Source: an uncultured Allomuricauda sp.
GTDB taxonomy: Bacteria; Bacteroidota; Bacteroidia; Flavobacteriales; Flavobacteriaceae
Assembly: GCA_937911965.1 (NCBI GenBank)
Contig: CALDPL010000070.1
Location: forward strand, 1 to 8,789
Direction: 5' to 3'
DNA length: 8,789 bases
Shown: positions 1 through 6,366 of the stretch, piece by piece
Layout of the letters: each line of letters opens with the position of its first letter
Numbering within the stretch: position 1 is the first letter of the stretch
The notes under the pieces: model-generated
The model's database searches: none
Seen by the model: the letters and a program-made list of their open reading frames with translations, nothing else
What the model was told of the DNA's origin: nothing
Program-made: the position numbers and the translations under genes

Positions 1-60
1 CGCGCTGACCGCGGGCAGCGATGCGAAGGTGGTGGATGTCCGGCTGAACGCGAGGACCGC
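1..60. other. GC-rich terminal segment, probably foreign or chimeric
   Basis: The first 60 bases contain 43 G/C (about 72%), against roughly 45-55% in the neighbouring genes. In the manA frame they encode AVLAFSRTSTTFASL and onward, where this family normally has a Gly-Phe turn and then conserved core sequence. The plus strand instead gives an open, natural-looking peptide containing GSDAKVVDVRLNARTAV, which faintly recalls a heavy-metal-associated (HMA) domain of a high-GC organism. The change is abrupt at about position 60. A contig-end chimera or mis-assembly is the simplest reading; a true recombination junction is possible. The HMA resemblance is a weak inference. Confidence 0.5.
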
Positions 61-465
61 GGTGATCAACGTGGCCCCGGGATCAGCCTGGAGGATGTAC
101 CACATCTCGGTTTTACCATGGGAATTGTGCCTGGCCTTGGCCAAGCGATCGTCGGGGTGCAGTTGTATGGACAGGTCCTGTTTGGCATCTATGAACTTGA
201 TCAGGATGGGAAATTCCGTTCCGAATCGTTCCCTGACTTCCCTGCCCAAGAGGGCATCGGGATCCCGTTCGATCAAATCCTCAAGTGAAGTCCCCTTAAA
301 AGGTCCATTGGAGACTTCGGAGATATCCCCTTTTACCCCGGAAAGTTCCCAGCTTTCCCCAGTGATTTCATTTTCTATGGGCTTGCCCAATACGTCTTTC
401 AACTTGGTTCCCCCCCAAAGTCGGTCCTTGAATATGGGCTTGAATTTCAAGGGATATAGGTCCAT
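1..465 (-). CDS. manA: Mannose-6-phosphate isomerase, class I (3' end missing)
   Basis: Cytosolic zinc enzyme that interconverts mannose-6-phosphate and fructose-6-phosphate, feeding GDP-mannose and polysaccharide synthesis. Translating the minus strand from the ATG at 465 gives a protein beginning MDLYPLKFKPIFKDRLWGGT. It shows the class I cupin hallmarks: the early WGG (residues 17-19), GESWELS (36-42), the zinc-binding QLHP (Q101, H103) and KTEMWY (E120), then QADPGATLIT to about residue 135. The short Bacteroidota form is usually a little over 300 aa, so more than half is missing. The start lies 1 nt after the stop of the pterin synthase gene, so it is translated as the last visible member of the idi operon. 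After residue 135 (below position 61) the translation no longer resembles ManA and base composition jumps; see the separate entry for 1-60. The family call is firm; the last 20 codons are doubtful. Confidence 0.9.
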   Translation of the reverse strand, partial: MDLYPLKFKPIFKDRLWGGTKLKDVLGKPIENEITGESWELSGVKGDISEVSNGPFKGTSLEDLIERDPDALLGREVRERFGTEFPILIKFIDAKQDLSIQLHPDDRLAKARHNSHGKTEMWYILQADPGATLITAVLAFSRTSTTFASLPAVSA

Positions 466-466
466 C

Positions 467-874
467 TTATCCGTTAAATGTTACAAAATTTCTTGGGGTC
501 TCGTAGAGGACCACCTCCAATTCTTTGGTTCCCTCTATATGGGGCCTGAGTTTGTTCCAGATCACCAGGGCAATGTTCTCCGCAGTGGGGTTGAGGTCCT
601 TGAATTCCGGCACATCCAGGTTCAGGTTCCTGTGATCCAGGTACTCCTCGACCTCCTCCCGAATCAAGTCCTTCAATACCTTGAGGTCCATGACAAAACC
701 GGTTTCCGGTTCGATCTCCCCCCGGACGCTGACGATCAGATCGTAATTGTGACCGTGATAATTGGGATTGTTGCACTTTCCGAAGACCCTCCTGTTTTTC
801 TTCTCGTCCCAATCTTCCCGATGTAGCCTGTGGGCCGCATTGAAACTCGCCCTCCTGCTTACTTTGACTTTCAT
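467..874 (-). CDS. queD: 6-pyruvoyl-tetrahydropterin synthase / QueD family
   Basis: Zinc-dependent T-fold enzyme acting on 7,8-dihydroneopterin triphosphate. It makes either 6-carboxytetrahydropterin (queuosine precursor route) or 6-pyruvoyltetrahydropterin (BH4-type pterins). The 135-aa protein is full length. Zinc ligands are H15 in FNAAHRL and H40 and H42 in NYHGHNY. The expected catalytic residues are C34 (GKCNNPN), the D80-H81 pair (LDHRN) and E125 (YETPRN). The CNNPN-x-HGHNY spacing resembles animal PTPS more than E. coli QueD, in which the Cys region is shorter (CGRLHGH), so the exact product is uncertain; the symbol follows common annotation. The start overlaps the idi stop as ATGA, and the stop is 1 nt from manA, so the three genes are translationally coupled. 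Plus-strand open frames here are shadows. Confidence 0.92.
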   Translation of the reverse strand: MKVKVSRRASFNAAHRLHREDWDEKKNRRVFGKCNNPNYHGHNYDLIVSVRGEIEPETGFVMDLKVLKDLIREEVEEYLDHRNLNLDVPEFKDLNPTAENIALVIWNKLRPHIEGTKELEVVLYETPRNFVTFNG

Positions 875-1404
875 GCTGTGTTCCGATTTGTTTTGATATG
901 GTCGTAAAATCGGTCAAATATGATCTTGAACCATTCCGTGTACCGATCCGGATGGAGTCCTATGTCCGTTTTGACCTCCTCGGGGAGCATCCATTTCCAA
1001 TCGGCCACTTCCAAAGGATTGACCTTTGGGTCGTCCTGGTAATATCCGACCATCACATGGTCAAGTTCGTGTTCGGTCAGCCCATTGTCAAAAGGGGCCT
1101 TGTAGATAAAGGAGAAGAGTTCTTCCAGCTCGGTGGTAAAGCCCATCTCTTCCATGAGTCTCCTTTTGCCCGCCTCTATATTGCTTTCGCCCTCCCTGGG
1201 GTGGCTGCAGCAACTGTTGGACCATAGCAGTGGGGAATGATATTTGTCCCCGGCCCTTTGCTGTAGCAGGGTCTCCCCCCTGTCGTTCATGATAAATACC
1301 GAAAACGCCCGGTGCAACATTGCCTTTTCATGGGCCTCCATCTTTGGCATCAGACCAATGGGCTCATCCTTTTCGTTGACCAAAATCACCTTTTCTTCTC
1401 CCAT
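871..1404 (-). CDS. idi: Isopentenyl-diphosphate delta-isomerase, type 1
   Basis: Cytosolic Nudix-fold enzyme interconverting isopentenyl and dimethylallyl diphosphate, supplying precursors for carotenoids, menaquinone and undecaprenyl phosphate. The 177-aa length is normal for the bacterial type 1 enzyme. Metal and catalytic residues are present: H25 (EAHEK), H31 (LHRAFSVF), the active-site Cys in NSCCSHP (C65/C66) with H68, a Nudix-box-like stretch around 74-88 (NIEAGKRRLMEEMGF), and E111 and E113 in EHELDHV. It is the first gene of the idi-queD-manA unit. It starts 57 nt after the porP/sprF stop; I see no convincing terminator or promoter between them, so read-through from the surface-protein operon is possible. 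The ATG at 1404 has an A/T-rich leader without Shine-Dalgarno sequence, usual in Bacteroidota. Confidence 0.95.
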   Translation of the reverse strand: MGEEKVILVNEKDEPIGLMPKMEAHEKAMLHRAFSVFIMNDRGETLLQQRAGDKYHSPLLWSNSCCSHPREGESNIEAGKRRLMEEMGFTTELEELFSFIYKAPFDNGLTEHELDHVMVGYYQDDPKVNPLEVADWKWMLPEEVKTDIGLHPDRYTEWFKIIFDRFYDHIKTNRNTA

Positions 1405-1461
1405 ACGGTAAAAATAGGACCTTTAGGGGAATTACCTTCTTCTGGGGGATTTAAATTCTTG

Positions 1462-2427
1462 CTAAAAGAACCTAGGGGACCTAAAGTTTCCGATATTTCG
1501 GATGAAGTCATACCTGAGAATGATCTCTATGGAGCCATCATTGAAGCTGGCCGCTCCCAGTTCAGTGATTTCCCGGTCATAGGCGACCCCTATCATCATT
1601 TGTTCCGAGACCATGAAGCCGAACAGACCGCTGAACGCGGCATCCCATCGATAGGCCAGTCCCCCGATAAACTTTTCGTTCCACATAAAGTTGGCCGATA
1701 GGTCGAGCTGCAAGGGGGCACCCTGGACCACCTTGGCCATGAGGGCGGGCTTGAACTTCCAATTTCGGTTGAGGTCCCAAACATGTCCCCCGATCAAATA
1801 CAGGTTGAACTGTTCCAGGGAGGTGGTTACGGAGGATTCATCAAAGTGGGTGGTCTCCAGAATTCGGGGAGCGGAAAGTCCCAGATAAAAGCGGTCCGTA
1901 TGATAGTATACCCCAGCACCTATATTGGGGGAAAACTTGTTCTGGATATCCTGTTGGGAGGTCAATTGGGGATCTATTTCAAACTCGTCCAGTTCCGAAT
2001 ATCGGATATCCAACATATGGGCACTGGCCTTGAGCCCGAAGCTCAGATTGCCGTTCCATGAAATGGGTATGGTATAGGAGAAATCAATTCCAAAATCGGT
2101 TTCAGAGGTCGGGCCGATCTTGTCGTTCACCACCGAGAGTCCCAGACCAACCCCACGGTAGCCGACGGGACTGTGCACGTTGAGGGTCTGGGTCCGTGGG
2201 GCACCGTCCAGGCCCAGCCATTGGTTCCTGTACAGGGCGGCAATGCTCAAGTGCCCACGGGAACCGGCATAGGCCGGGTTCACGGTAACGGTGTTGTACA
2301 TATACTGGGTGTATTGGGCGTCCTTTTGCCCATGGACCAAGGCAAGGGGAAGGATAATCAATAGCAGGACGAACAAAAATTCGATCCTTCTCTTCCCATA
2401 GTGTATGTCCGTCTTGAGTCCCTTCAT
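1462..2427 (-). CDS. PorP/SprF family type IX secretion membrane protein
   Basis: Predicted outer-membrane beta-barrel of the PorP/SprF family, whose members are associated with the type IX secretion system and with surface delivery of type B cargo such as SprB. The 321-aa protein has a basic N-terminus and hydrophobic segment (residues about 16-32) ending in VHGQ, a likely signal peptide. The family signature DAQYTQYMYNTVTVNPAYAG follows (36-55). The rest alternates as a barrel (LGLSVVNDKIGPTSE, GAGVYYHTDRFYLGLSAP, GGLAYRWDAAFSGLFGF, VAYDREITELG) and ends SPRFF. Its ATG overlaps the upstream adhesin stop by one base (TAATG), which strongly suggests it serves that adhesin. The C-terminal half is clearly paralogous to the partial gene at 8321-8789. 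Family assignment is firm; cargo pairing is inferred from context. Confidence 0.93.
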   Translation of the reverse strand: MKGLKTDIHYGKRRIEFLFVLLLIILPLALVHGQKDAQYTQYMYNTVTVNPAYAGSRGHLSIAALYRNQWLGLDGAPRTQTLNVHSPVGYRGVGLGLSVVNDKIGPTSETDFGIDFSYTIPISWNGNLSFGLKASAHMLDIRYSELDEFEIDPQLTSQQDIQNKFSPNIGAGVYYHTDRFYLGLSAPRILETTHFDESSVTTSLEQFNLYLIGGHVWDLNRNWKFKPALMAKVVQGAPLQLDLSANFMWNEKFIGGLAYRWDAAFSGLFGFMVSEQMMIGVAYDREITELGAASFNDGSIEIILRYDFIRNIGNFRSPRFF

Positions 2428-2815
2428 TATCTGTTTATGTATATATAGCCTGTATCCTGATTCATGCTTCCTTCCCCGGCCCCGTATTCCAATATATAGA
2501 AATAGGTGCCCGCTGGAAGCTTGCGATCACTATCGACCGTTGCCCTGCCTTGGGAGGTGCCGTCAAAGAAGTTTCCAACCGTATTGTATGCCTTGGTCTG
2601 GAAGACCAGGACCCCCCATCTATTGTAGATTCTCAAGGTGTTGTTAGGATAGTTTTCCAATCCTACGATGGTCAACTGATCATGGACACCGTCCCCATTG
2701 GGCGTGATGACATTGATTACCTTGATTTCTTCCAGGTCGGTCTCCCCAAGATCGGGGTCCAGATAATTTGGGATTCCATCTCCATCGGTATCATATTGGC
2801 GGGGCATAGTTTCCA
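2427..2815 (-). CDS. C-terminal part of frameshifted T9SS type B adhesin
   Basis: This frame holds the natural end of the adhesin that starts at 4467. From about 2798 it reads [17 protein letters not shown], the last thrombospondin type 3 unit, then the gliding-motility-associated C-terminal domain (type B sorting domain). Conserved elements are [40 protein letters not shown] and the terminal GYIYINR. This domain directs export through T9SS. The start given (ATG at 2815) is only the nearest in-frame ATG: its first residues METMPR are out-of-frame readings of the upstream gene, with no signal peptide, so the piece is not a plausible independent secreted protein. The frame is +1 relative to the N-terminal part. 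Its stop overlaps the start of the downstream porP/sprF gene by one base. Confidence 0.8.
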
Positions 2816-3393
2816 TCCCCGTTGAGATCTTCATCAATGGTGGCAATACCATCCCCATCATCGTCAGGGTCCCTGAAGTCGGGAATTCCATCCGAATCCG
2901 TATCGGGCAGGTCCGTACCGGGATCGTCCATGTCCCCGTTCACATCCACATCGATGAGCCATTCCCCTTCAAAGCCATCGTCCAGGCCATCGTTGTCCTT
3001 ATCGGATCCCAACAACCAAACGTCTGCAATCCCATCACGGTTCCAATCATGGCCTTCTATGGCATCGGGTACATTGTCATTGTCGCTGTCCGTATCCACA
3101 TAGTCGGGAATGCCATCCCCGTCCGTATCGACAGGGATCAGACCGAGGTTCCCATCAATTTCATAGGCATCGTCCAGACCATTGTTGTTGGCATCGATCA
3201 AACTTGGGGCAATATAGTCCGCAACGGTTTGGGCCTCGACATTGTCAGGGATTCCGTCATTGTCACTGTCAATGTCCAAATAATCCGGTATGCCATCCCC
3301 ATCGGTGTCCGTGGGATTGGTGGAGGGGTCATTGTCCCCGTCCAGGTTGAGGTCTTCGAAGCTGTCCAGGATGCCATCCCCGTCGGAATCGAG
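2745..3393 (-). repeat. Thrombospondin type 3 Asp-rich repeats
   Basis: Degenerate units of the DxDxDGxxD type follow one another ([66 protein letters not shown]). On the plus strand this appears as recurring phrases like tgccatccccatcggt. Such units bind calcium and form a stiff spacer between the Ig-like domains and the sorting domain. The frame break at about 2791-2804 falls inside the last units. Confidence 0.85.
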
Positions 3394-4467
3394 AATAATA
3401 TGGGCATTGACCAATACGGAAATGGTGGCCGTACTACAATTTCCATTCGTATCGCATAGGGTATATTCAAAATTGTCGATACCCAGAAATCCCATATCAG
3501 GGGTATATTGCAATACATCATCCCAGGGATCGGAGGTGCCTTGATCCAAGATCAGGACCGTACCATTGGAGGCAGGCTCAACGACCAAAGTCCCCACTGT
3601 GGGCAGGTCGTTGTCATTGGCCAAAAAGTCCAGAACTTTGGGGGTATCCTGTAGGGTGGCCACGGAACCGTCCATGGCATCCACAACTGGCATGATTTCA
3701 ATCGTTACGGTCGCCGTACTGCAATCCCCATAGGAATTACAGAGGGTATAATCAAAGGAATCGGTTCCATTATAATCCGCATTGGGGGTATAATGTACCC
3801 TGTCGTCCGAGGGATCATTGGGCGTACCGTTGTCGTCGATGGCCACGGTTCCATGGGAAGGGGTCGTGGTGTTCAGGGTACCACTTTTGGGTAGATCGGA
3901 ATCATTGGAGAAAATGGGCACATCCACCGATACGTCCTCAAGGGTCACCACCAGATCGTCCACTAAATTGGCGGATTGGGCCATGCATACAACGGTAAAG
4001 CTCGGTAGGGAACTGCTGTTGCCCACTTTGGTGATCGTGGCCGTGTACTGGACCACCGTTTGTGTCGCTTGGACCGTCGGGTGTGTCAAATCCCCGCTCA
4101 GTGAAGGTTCCCAACTTATGGTCGCCCCAGCGGGCACACTTGCCGAGATATCCAAGGTAACCTCATTGTTGGGGGCCTCACAATCCGTCAATATAAAATA
4201 GCCCGTGGCATTGGATCCGCACAAGCTTCCATCATAGGTGGCATAATAGATTCCCGGTGCCGTGACTTCATGAAAGGAATCTGTTCCCAGAACCGTCCCC
4301 GGATTGGATGCCTCATACCAGCGGTAATTATGCTCATCTCCACTATTGGGGGCCTGGAGCAAAAATTGGGCATGGGTAAGTTGCATCCCCATCAGGAGAA
4401 ACAACAATCCTAGGAATAAGGACTTATATGGGGGCTGTGATTTCAAATCTTCCTTGCGCTTTATCAT
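2791..4467 (-). CDS. Secreted adhesin-like protein, N-terminal part (frameshifted)
   Basis: Large surface protein, probably cell-surface or matrix adhesin, exported by Sec and then T9SS. Visible order: signal peptide (about 1-33, cut after THA); a Cys-containing Ig-like region (about 35-165); two cadherin/Ig-like repeats (about 168-258 and 262-354), each with an NDxDLP motif, YTPxxxFxGxDxFxYTLC and a CSTAT strand; then Asp-rich thrombospondin type 3 calcium-binding repeats (359-550) with many DTDGDGIPD units. The frame then hits TGA at 2791-2793 after NYAPPI, in the middle of a TSP3 repeat. The continuation lies in the +1 frame and carries the type B sorting domain. Joined, the product would be about 680 aa, ending at 2427. 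A 1-nt excess in or near the G4 run (plus strand 2801-2804) would explain it: sequencing error or real inactivation. The start is 1 nt after the stop of the repeat protein, so the two are co-expressed. Confidence 0.9.
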   Translation of the reverse strand: MIKRKEDLKSQPPYKSLFLGLLFLLMGMQLTHAQFLLQAPNSGDEHNYRWYEASNPGTVLGTDSFHEVTAPGIYYATYDGSLCGSNATGYFILTDCEAPNNEVTLDISASVPAGATISWEPSLSGDLTHPTVQATQTVVQYTATITKVGNSSSLPSFTVVCMAQSANLVDDLVVTLEDVSVDVPIFSNDSDLPKSGTLNTTTPSHGTVAIDDNGTPNDPSDDRVHYTPNADYNGTDSFDYTLCNSYGDCSTATVTIEIMPVVDAMDGSVATLQDTPKVLDFLANDNDLPTVGTLVVEPASNGTVLILDQGTSDPWDDVLQYTPDMGFLGIDNFEYTLCDTNGNCSTATISVLVNAHIILDSDGDGILDSFEDLNLDGDNDPSTNPTDTDGDGIPDYLDIDSDNDGIPDNVEAQTVADYIAPSLIDANNNGLDDAYEIDGNLGLIPVDTDGDGIPDYVDTDSDNDNVPDAIEGHDWNRDGIADVWLLGSDKDNDGLDDGFEGEWLIDVDVNGDMDDPGTDLPDTDSDGIPDFRDPDDDGDGIATIDEDLNGDGNYAPPI

Positions 4468-4468
4468 C

Positions 4469-5869
4469 CTATTTAACCACGAACACTACGTTGATCAAGG
4501 CATTGTAATCCGATGGCAGGCCAATAATATCATAGGTCAGTATTCCAGTGTCATTGATGGACATATTCGCAAATACACTGGGATCTGCATAGGTCACATA
4601 GTAATAGAGTTCGTCGGCCGCATAGGTTGGAATGGTCGCTGGCGCACCAGCACTGGCCACCGCCGGGGAACCATATTGAGCCGTATATTGTGCATATAGA
4701 TTTATCGACCGACCGGTACCCCCGGTAGAAGCATCTATGGCAATGGATGGTGGATAGAATATCCTGGCAGCCTTGGATGTAATGGGCGCTATTGCTTGGA
4801 TCACTTGCTCCACGGTTCCCTCATTGGTACTATCCCCATCAACATCCACAGGATTGTCCAAGTTTACTTCCGAGGCATCTTGATCATCGGTATTGTCAAG
4901 GTATATGCCCAAATCAACCGAACCACCGTCCTCCAGTGCAAGGGTGTTTCCGGTCAGGCTCAATGCCTGGTCGTCTGTATTGACCCCAGAAATGTCAATG
5001 GTGTTCCCTCCGCTGATCTCAAGGTTGGTGCCCGTCAATGTCAAAGTCTGGGAATCCGTGTTGATACCAGATATGTCAATGGTGTTCCCGCTGCTGATCG
5101 CAAGATCGGTGCCCGTCAATGTCAAAGTCTGCTCGTCCGTGTTGTCAAGGTATTTGCTCAGGTCAACCGTTCCGCCATTCTCCAGTTCAAGGGTATTGAC
5201 GTTCAGGCTCAATGTCTGCTCGTCCGTGTTGGTGTCGATCGAGCTGATGTCGATGGTGTTCCCACCGCTGATCGCAAGATCGGTACCGGTCAATTCCAAA
5301 GTCTGGGAATCCGTGTTGATACCAGATACGTCAATGGTGTTCCCGCCACTGATGGAAAGATTGGTGCCTGTCAATGCCAAAGTCTGCTCATCCGTATTGG
5401 TATCAATCAATGCACTGAGGTCAGCTAGGGCTACTGAAAAGGTATTGCCTTCAGAGTCTGTAATTACAAGATTAGAGTTGCCACTGTCAATCCCATAGGT
5501 GGCTATAGTGGTATTAGTATCTATAAGTGTATCGCTCAAACTACTCAAATCAACATTTACACTTCCTCCATTTTCCAGTGTCAATGTCAGGGTATTTGAT
5601 AAACCATCAAAATTAAACCCAGTCAATTGTTGATTATCCCTCGAGGTGAGCTCCCAAGTATCCCCATCCCAAAAATAAATGGTACCTGTATCGGTATTGA
5701 CATAAATGTCACCTATATCGGCACCTGTTGGAATACTCACCCCAGGAGTGGTTACTTGTGTTCCTTTCAGCACTTCGCAATTACATTGGTCCTGAAGGGT
5801 AACCGTGGTCTGCGAAATTGCTATTCCAGAAAAGAGGAAAAATAAAAGGACTAAAAAACTCTTTTTCAT
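4469..5869 (-). CDS. Secreted repeat protein with novel C-terminal domain
   Basis: No function recognised. The 466-aa protein starts with a clear signal peptide ([19 protein letters not shown], cut near residue 19). Residues 20-80 form an N-terminal module ([32 protein letters not shown]) of the kind found at the head of fibre-like bacterial surface proteins. Residues 79-158 hold degenerate repeats; 159-326 hold six well-kept units of 27-29 aa arranged A-A'-B twice, with cores [18 protein letters not shown] (A) and [17 protein letters not shown] (B). Residues 327-364 are a polar linker. A distinct C-terminal domain (365-466) begins [12 protein letters not shown], is Tyr-rich ([11 protein letters not shown]) and ends INVVFVVK. 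The repeats suggest a beta-solenoid or trimeric fibre. It lacks an evident type A or B T9SS sorting domain, yet it is first gene of the operon with a type B adhesin and PorP/SprF, so a shared surface structure is likely by context. Confidence 0.9.
   Translation of the reverse strand: MKKSFLVLLFFLFSGIAISQTTVTLQDQCNCEVLKGTQVTTPGVSIPTGADIGDIYVNTDTGTIYFWDGDTWELTSRDNQQLTGFNFDGLSNTLTLTLENGGSVNVDLSSLSDTLIDTNTTIATYGIDSGNSNLVITDSEGNTFSVALADLSALIDTNTDEQTLALTGTNLSISGGNTIDVSGINTDSQTLELTGTDLAISGGNTIDISSIDTNTDEQTLSLNVNTLELENGGTVDLSKYLDNTDEQTLTLTGTDLAISSGNTIDISGINTDSQTLTLTGTNLEISGGNTIDISGVNTDDQALSLTGNTLALEDGGSVDLGIYLDNTDDQDASEVNLDNPVDVDGDSTNEGTVEQVIQAIAPITSKAARIFYPPSIAIDASTGGTGRSINLYAQYTAQYGSPAVASAGAPATIPTYAADELYYYVTYADPSVFANMSINDTGILTYDIIGLPSDYNALINVVFVVK
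4892..5395 (-). repeat. Tandem A-A'-B super-repeat inside the repeat protein
   Basis: Six coding units alternate as A (5315-5395), A' (5228-5314), B (5141-5227), A (5060-5140), A' (4979-5059), B (4892-4978). The period of the triplet is about 250 bp. DNA identity is high: positions 5042-5073 and 5297-5328 match over 32 bases at an offset of exactly 255, followed by one mismatch and 17 more identical bases. This points to a fairly recent in-frame duplication of a three-unit block. Confidence 0.85.
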
Positions 5870-5977
5870 GTGAAATTGTTTGGTTGATTGTCGGTAATTC
5901 GATGTTATATGATTTCGAGGTGCCTTCTCATTGTTTCACCGCAAAAACCTCATAACATTATACTTCTCAGCATTATA

Positions 5978-5985
5978 CAAATTTA
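5978..5985 (-). promoter_or_regulatory. Candidate Bacteroidota -7 promoter box
   Basis: On the minus strand this reads TAAATTTG, matching the Bacteroidota sigma-A -7 consensus TAnnTTTG. It is about 110 nt upstream of the repeat-protein start, in the AT-rich leader. No clear -33 TTG is found at the usual distance (the plus strand around 6003-6008 lacks CAA), so support is weak. Confidence 0.3.
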
Positions 5986-6275
5986 CCCCAGCCTTAGCCG
6001 AGTTAAAATAATTGTTGTGTACTCATCAATTCCGATTGTATAGAACTTGAAATATGAAGTAACACCCGAAAACCCTGGATTGTCAATTACAGTTAATCGA
6101 TAAAACCAACAATAACAACGGATACGATGGACTGGTGTCAGAGGAAAAAGATTACATCCCTTTTTGAGAAAATAACCTAAATGGGTTAAATTTTAGCAAA
6201 AGCAGTTAATATCTGCATACCTTTTTGGCCGGAAGAAACTTGATTATTTATTAGATCCCATCATTAATTCAACAA

Positions 6276-6299
6276 TGGGCAGGTTTTTGAACCTGCCCA
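6276..6299 (-). terminator. Hairpin terminator after the PorE-like gene
   Basis: A perfect 10-bp stem (TGGGCAGGTT with AACCTGCCCA) closes a 4-nt loop, about 68 nt past the stop of the 647-aa gene. On the minus strand it is followed by ATTGTTGAATT, T-rich but without a run of U, so it is a plausible but not classical intrinsic terminator. It could also protect the mRNA 3' end. Confidence 0.65.
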
Positions 6300-6366
6300 C
6301 CTAGTTATAATATGTAGATTTAATAGCATGGACCCATGCCATTCATATGTATTGTATAATGATCTC

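Larger units (their letters stand above)
5870..6366. other. AT-rich intergenic region of about 500 bp
   Basis: It lies between the PorE-like gene and the repeat-protein operon. G+C is about 35% over 5881-6120, clearly below the genes around it. I find no coding region: the only open stretches are short plus-strand frames, such as one of 17 codons from 6127, without family signals. It holds a strong hairpin at 6276-6299, a small near-palindrome (gcatgg-ac-ccatgc, 6326-6339), a repeated cattatac phrase (5956-5963 and 5971-5978) and a candidate promoter element at 5978-5985. It probably contains the terminator of the right cassette and the promoter and leader of the left one. Confidence 0.7.

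Noticed and set aside
29..826. Long plus-strand open frame of 265 codons
   Set aside because: It is antisense to manA and the pterin synthase gene, whose motifs are unmistakable; its own translation has no family pattern.
474..917. Second minus-strand frame of 147 codons overlapping the pterin synthase gene
   Set aside because: It is the same strand in another frame, rich in Gly/Gln/Arg, and lacks any motif; the 135-aa frame carries the complete active site.
1405..1461. Terminator or promoter between the PorP/SprF gene and idi
   Set aside because: Only short, widely spaced inverted matches (5-7 bp) are visible, and the TATTTTTA box lies within 5-12 nt of the ATG, too close to serve as a -7 element.
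4892..5395. CRISPR-like array
   Set aside because: The repeats are contiguous, coding and of about 81-87 bp without unique spacers; they encode protein repeat units.
4796..5498. Plus-strand frames of about 200 codons opposite the repeat protein
   Set aside because: They arise because the repeats are GC-balanced and stop-free on the opposite strand; their regularity mirrors the real repeat units.
6127..6180. Short plus-strand frame beginning MDWCQRKK in the intergenic region
   Set aside because: It has only 17 codons, no ribosome-binding or promoter context and no recognisable family.
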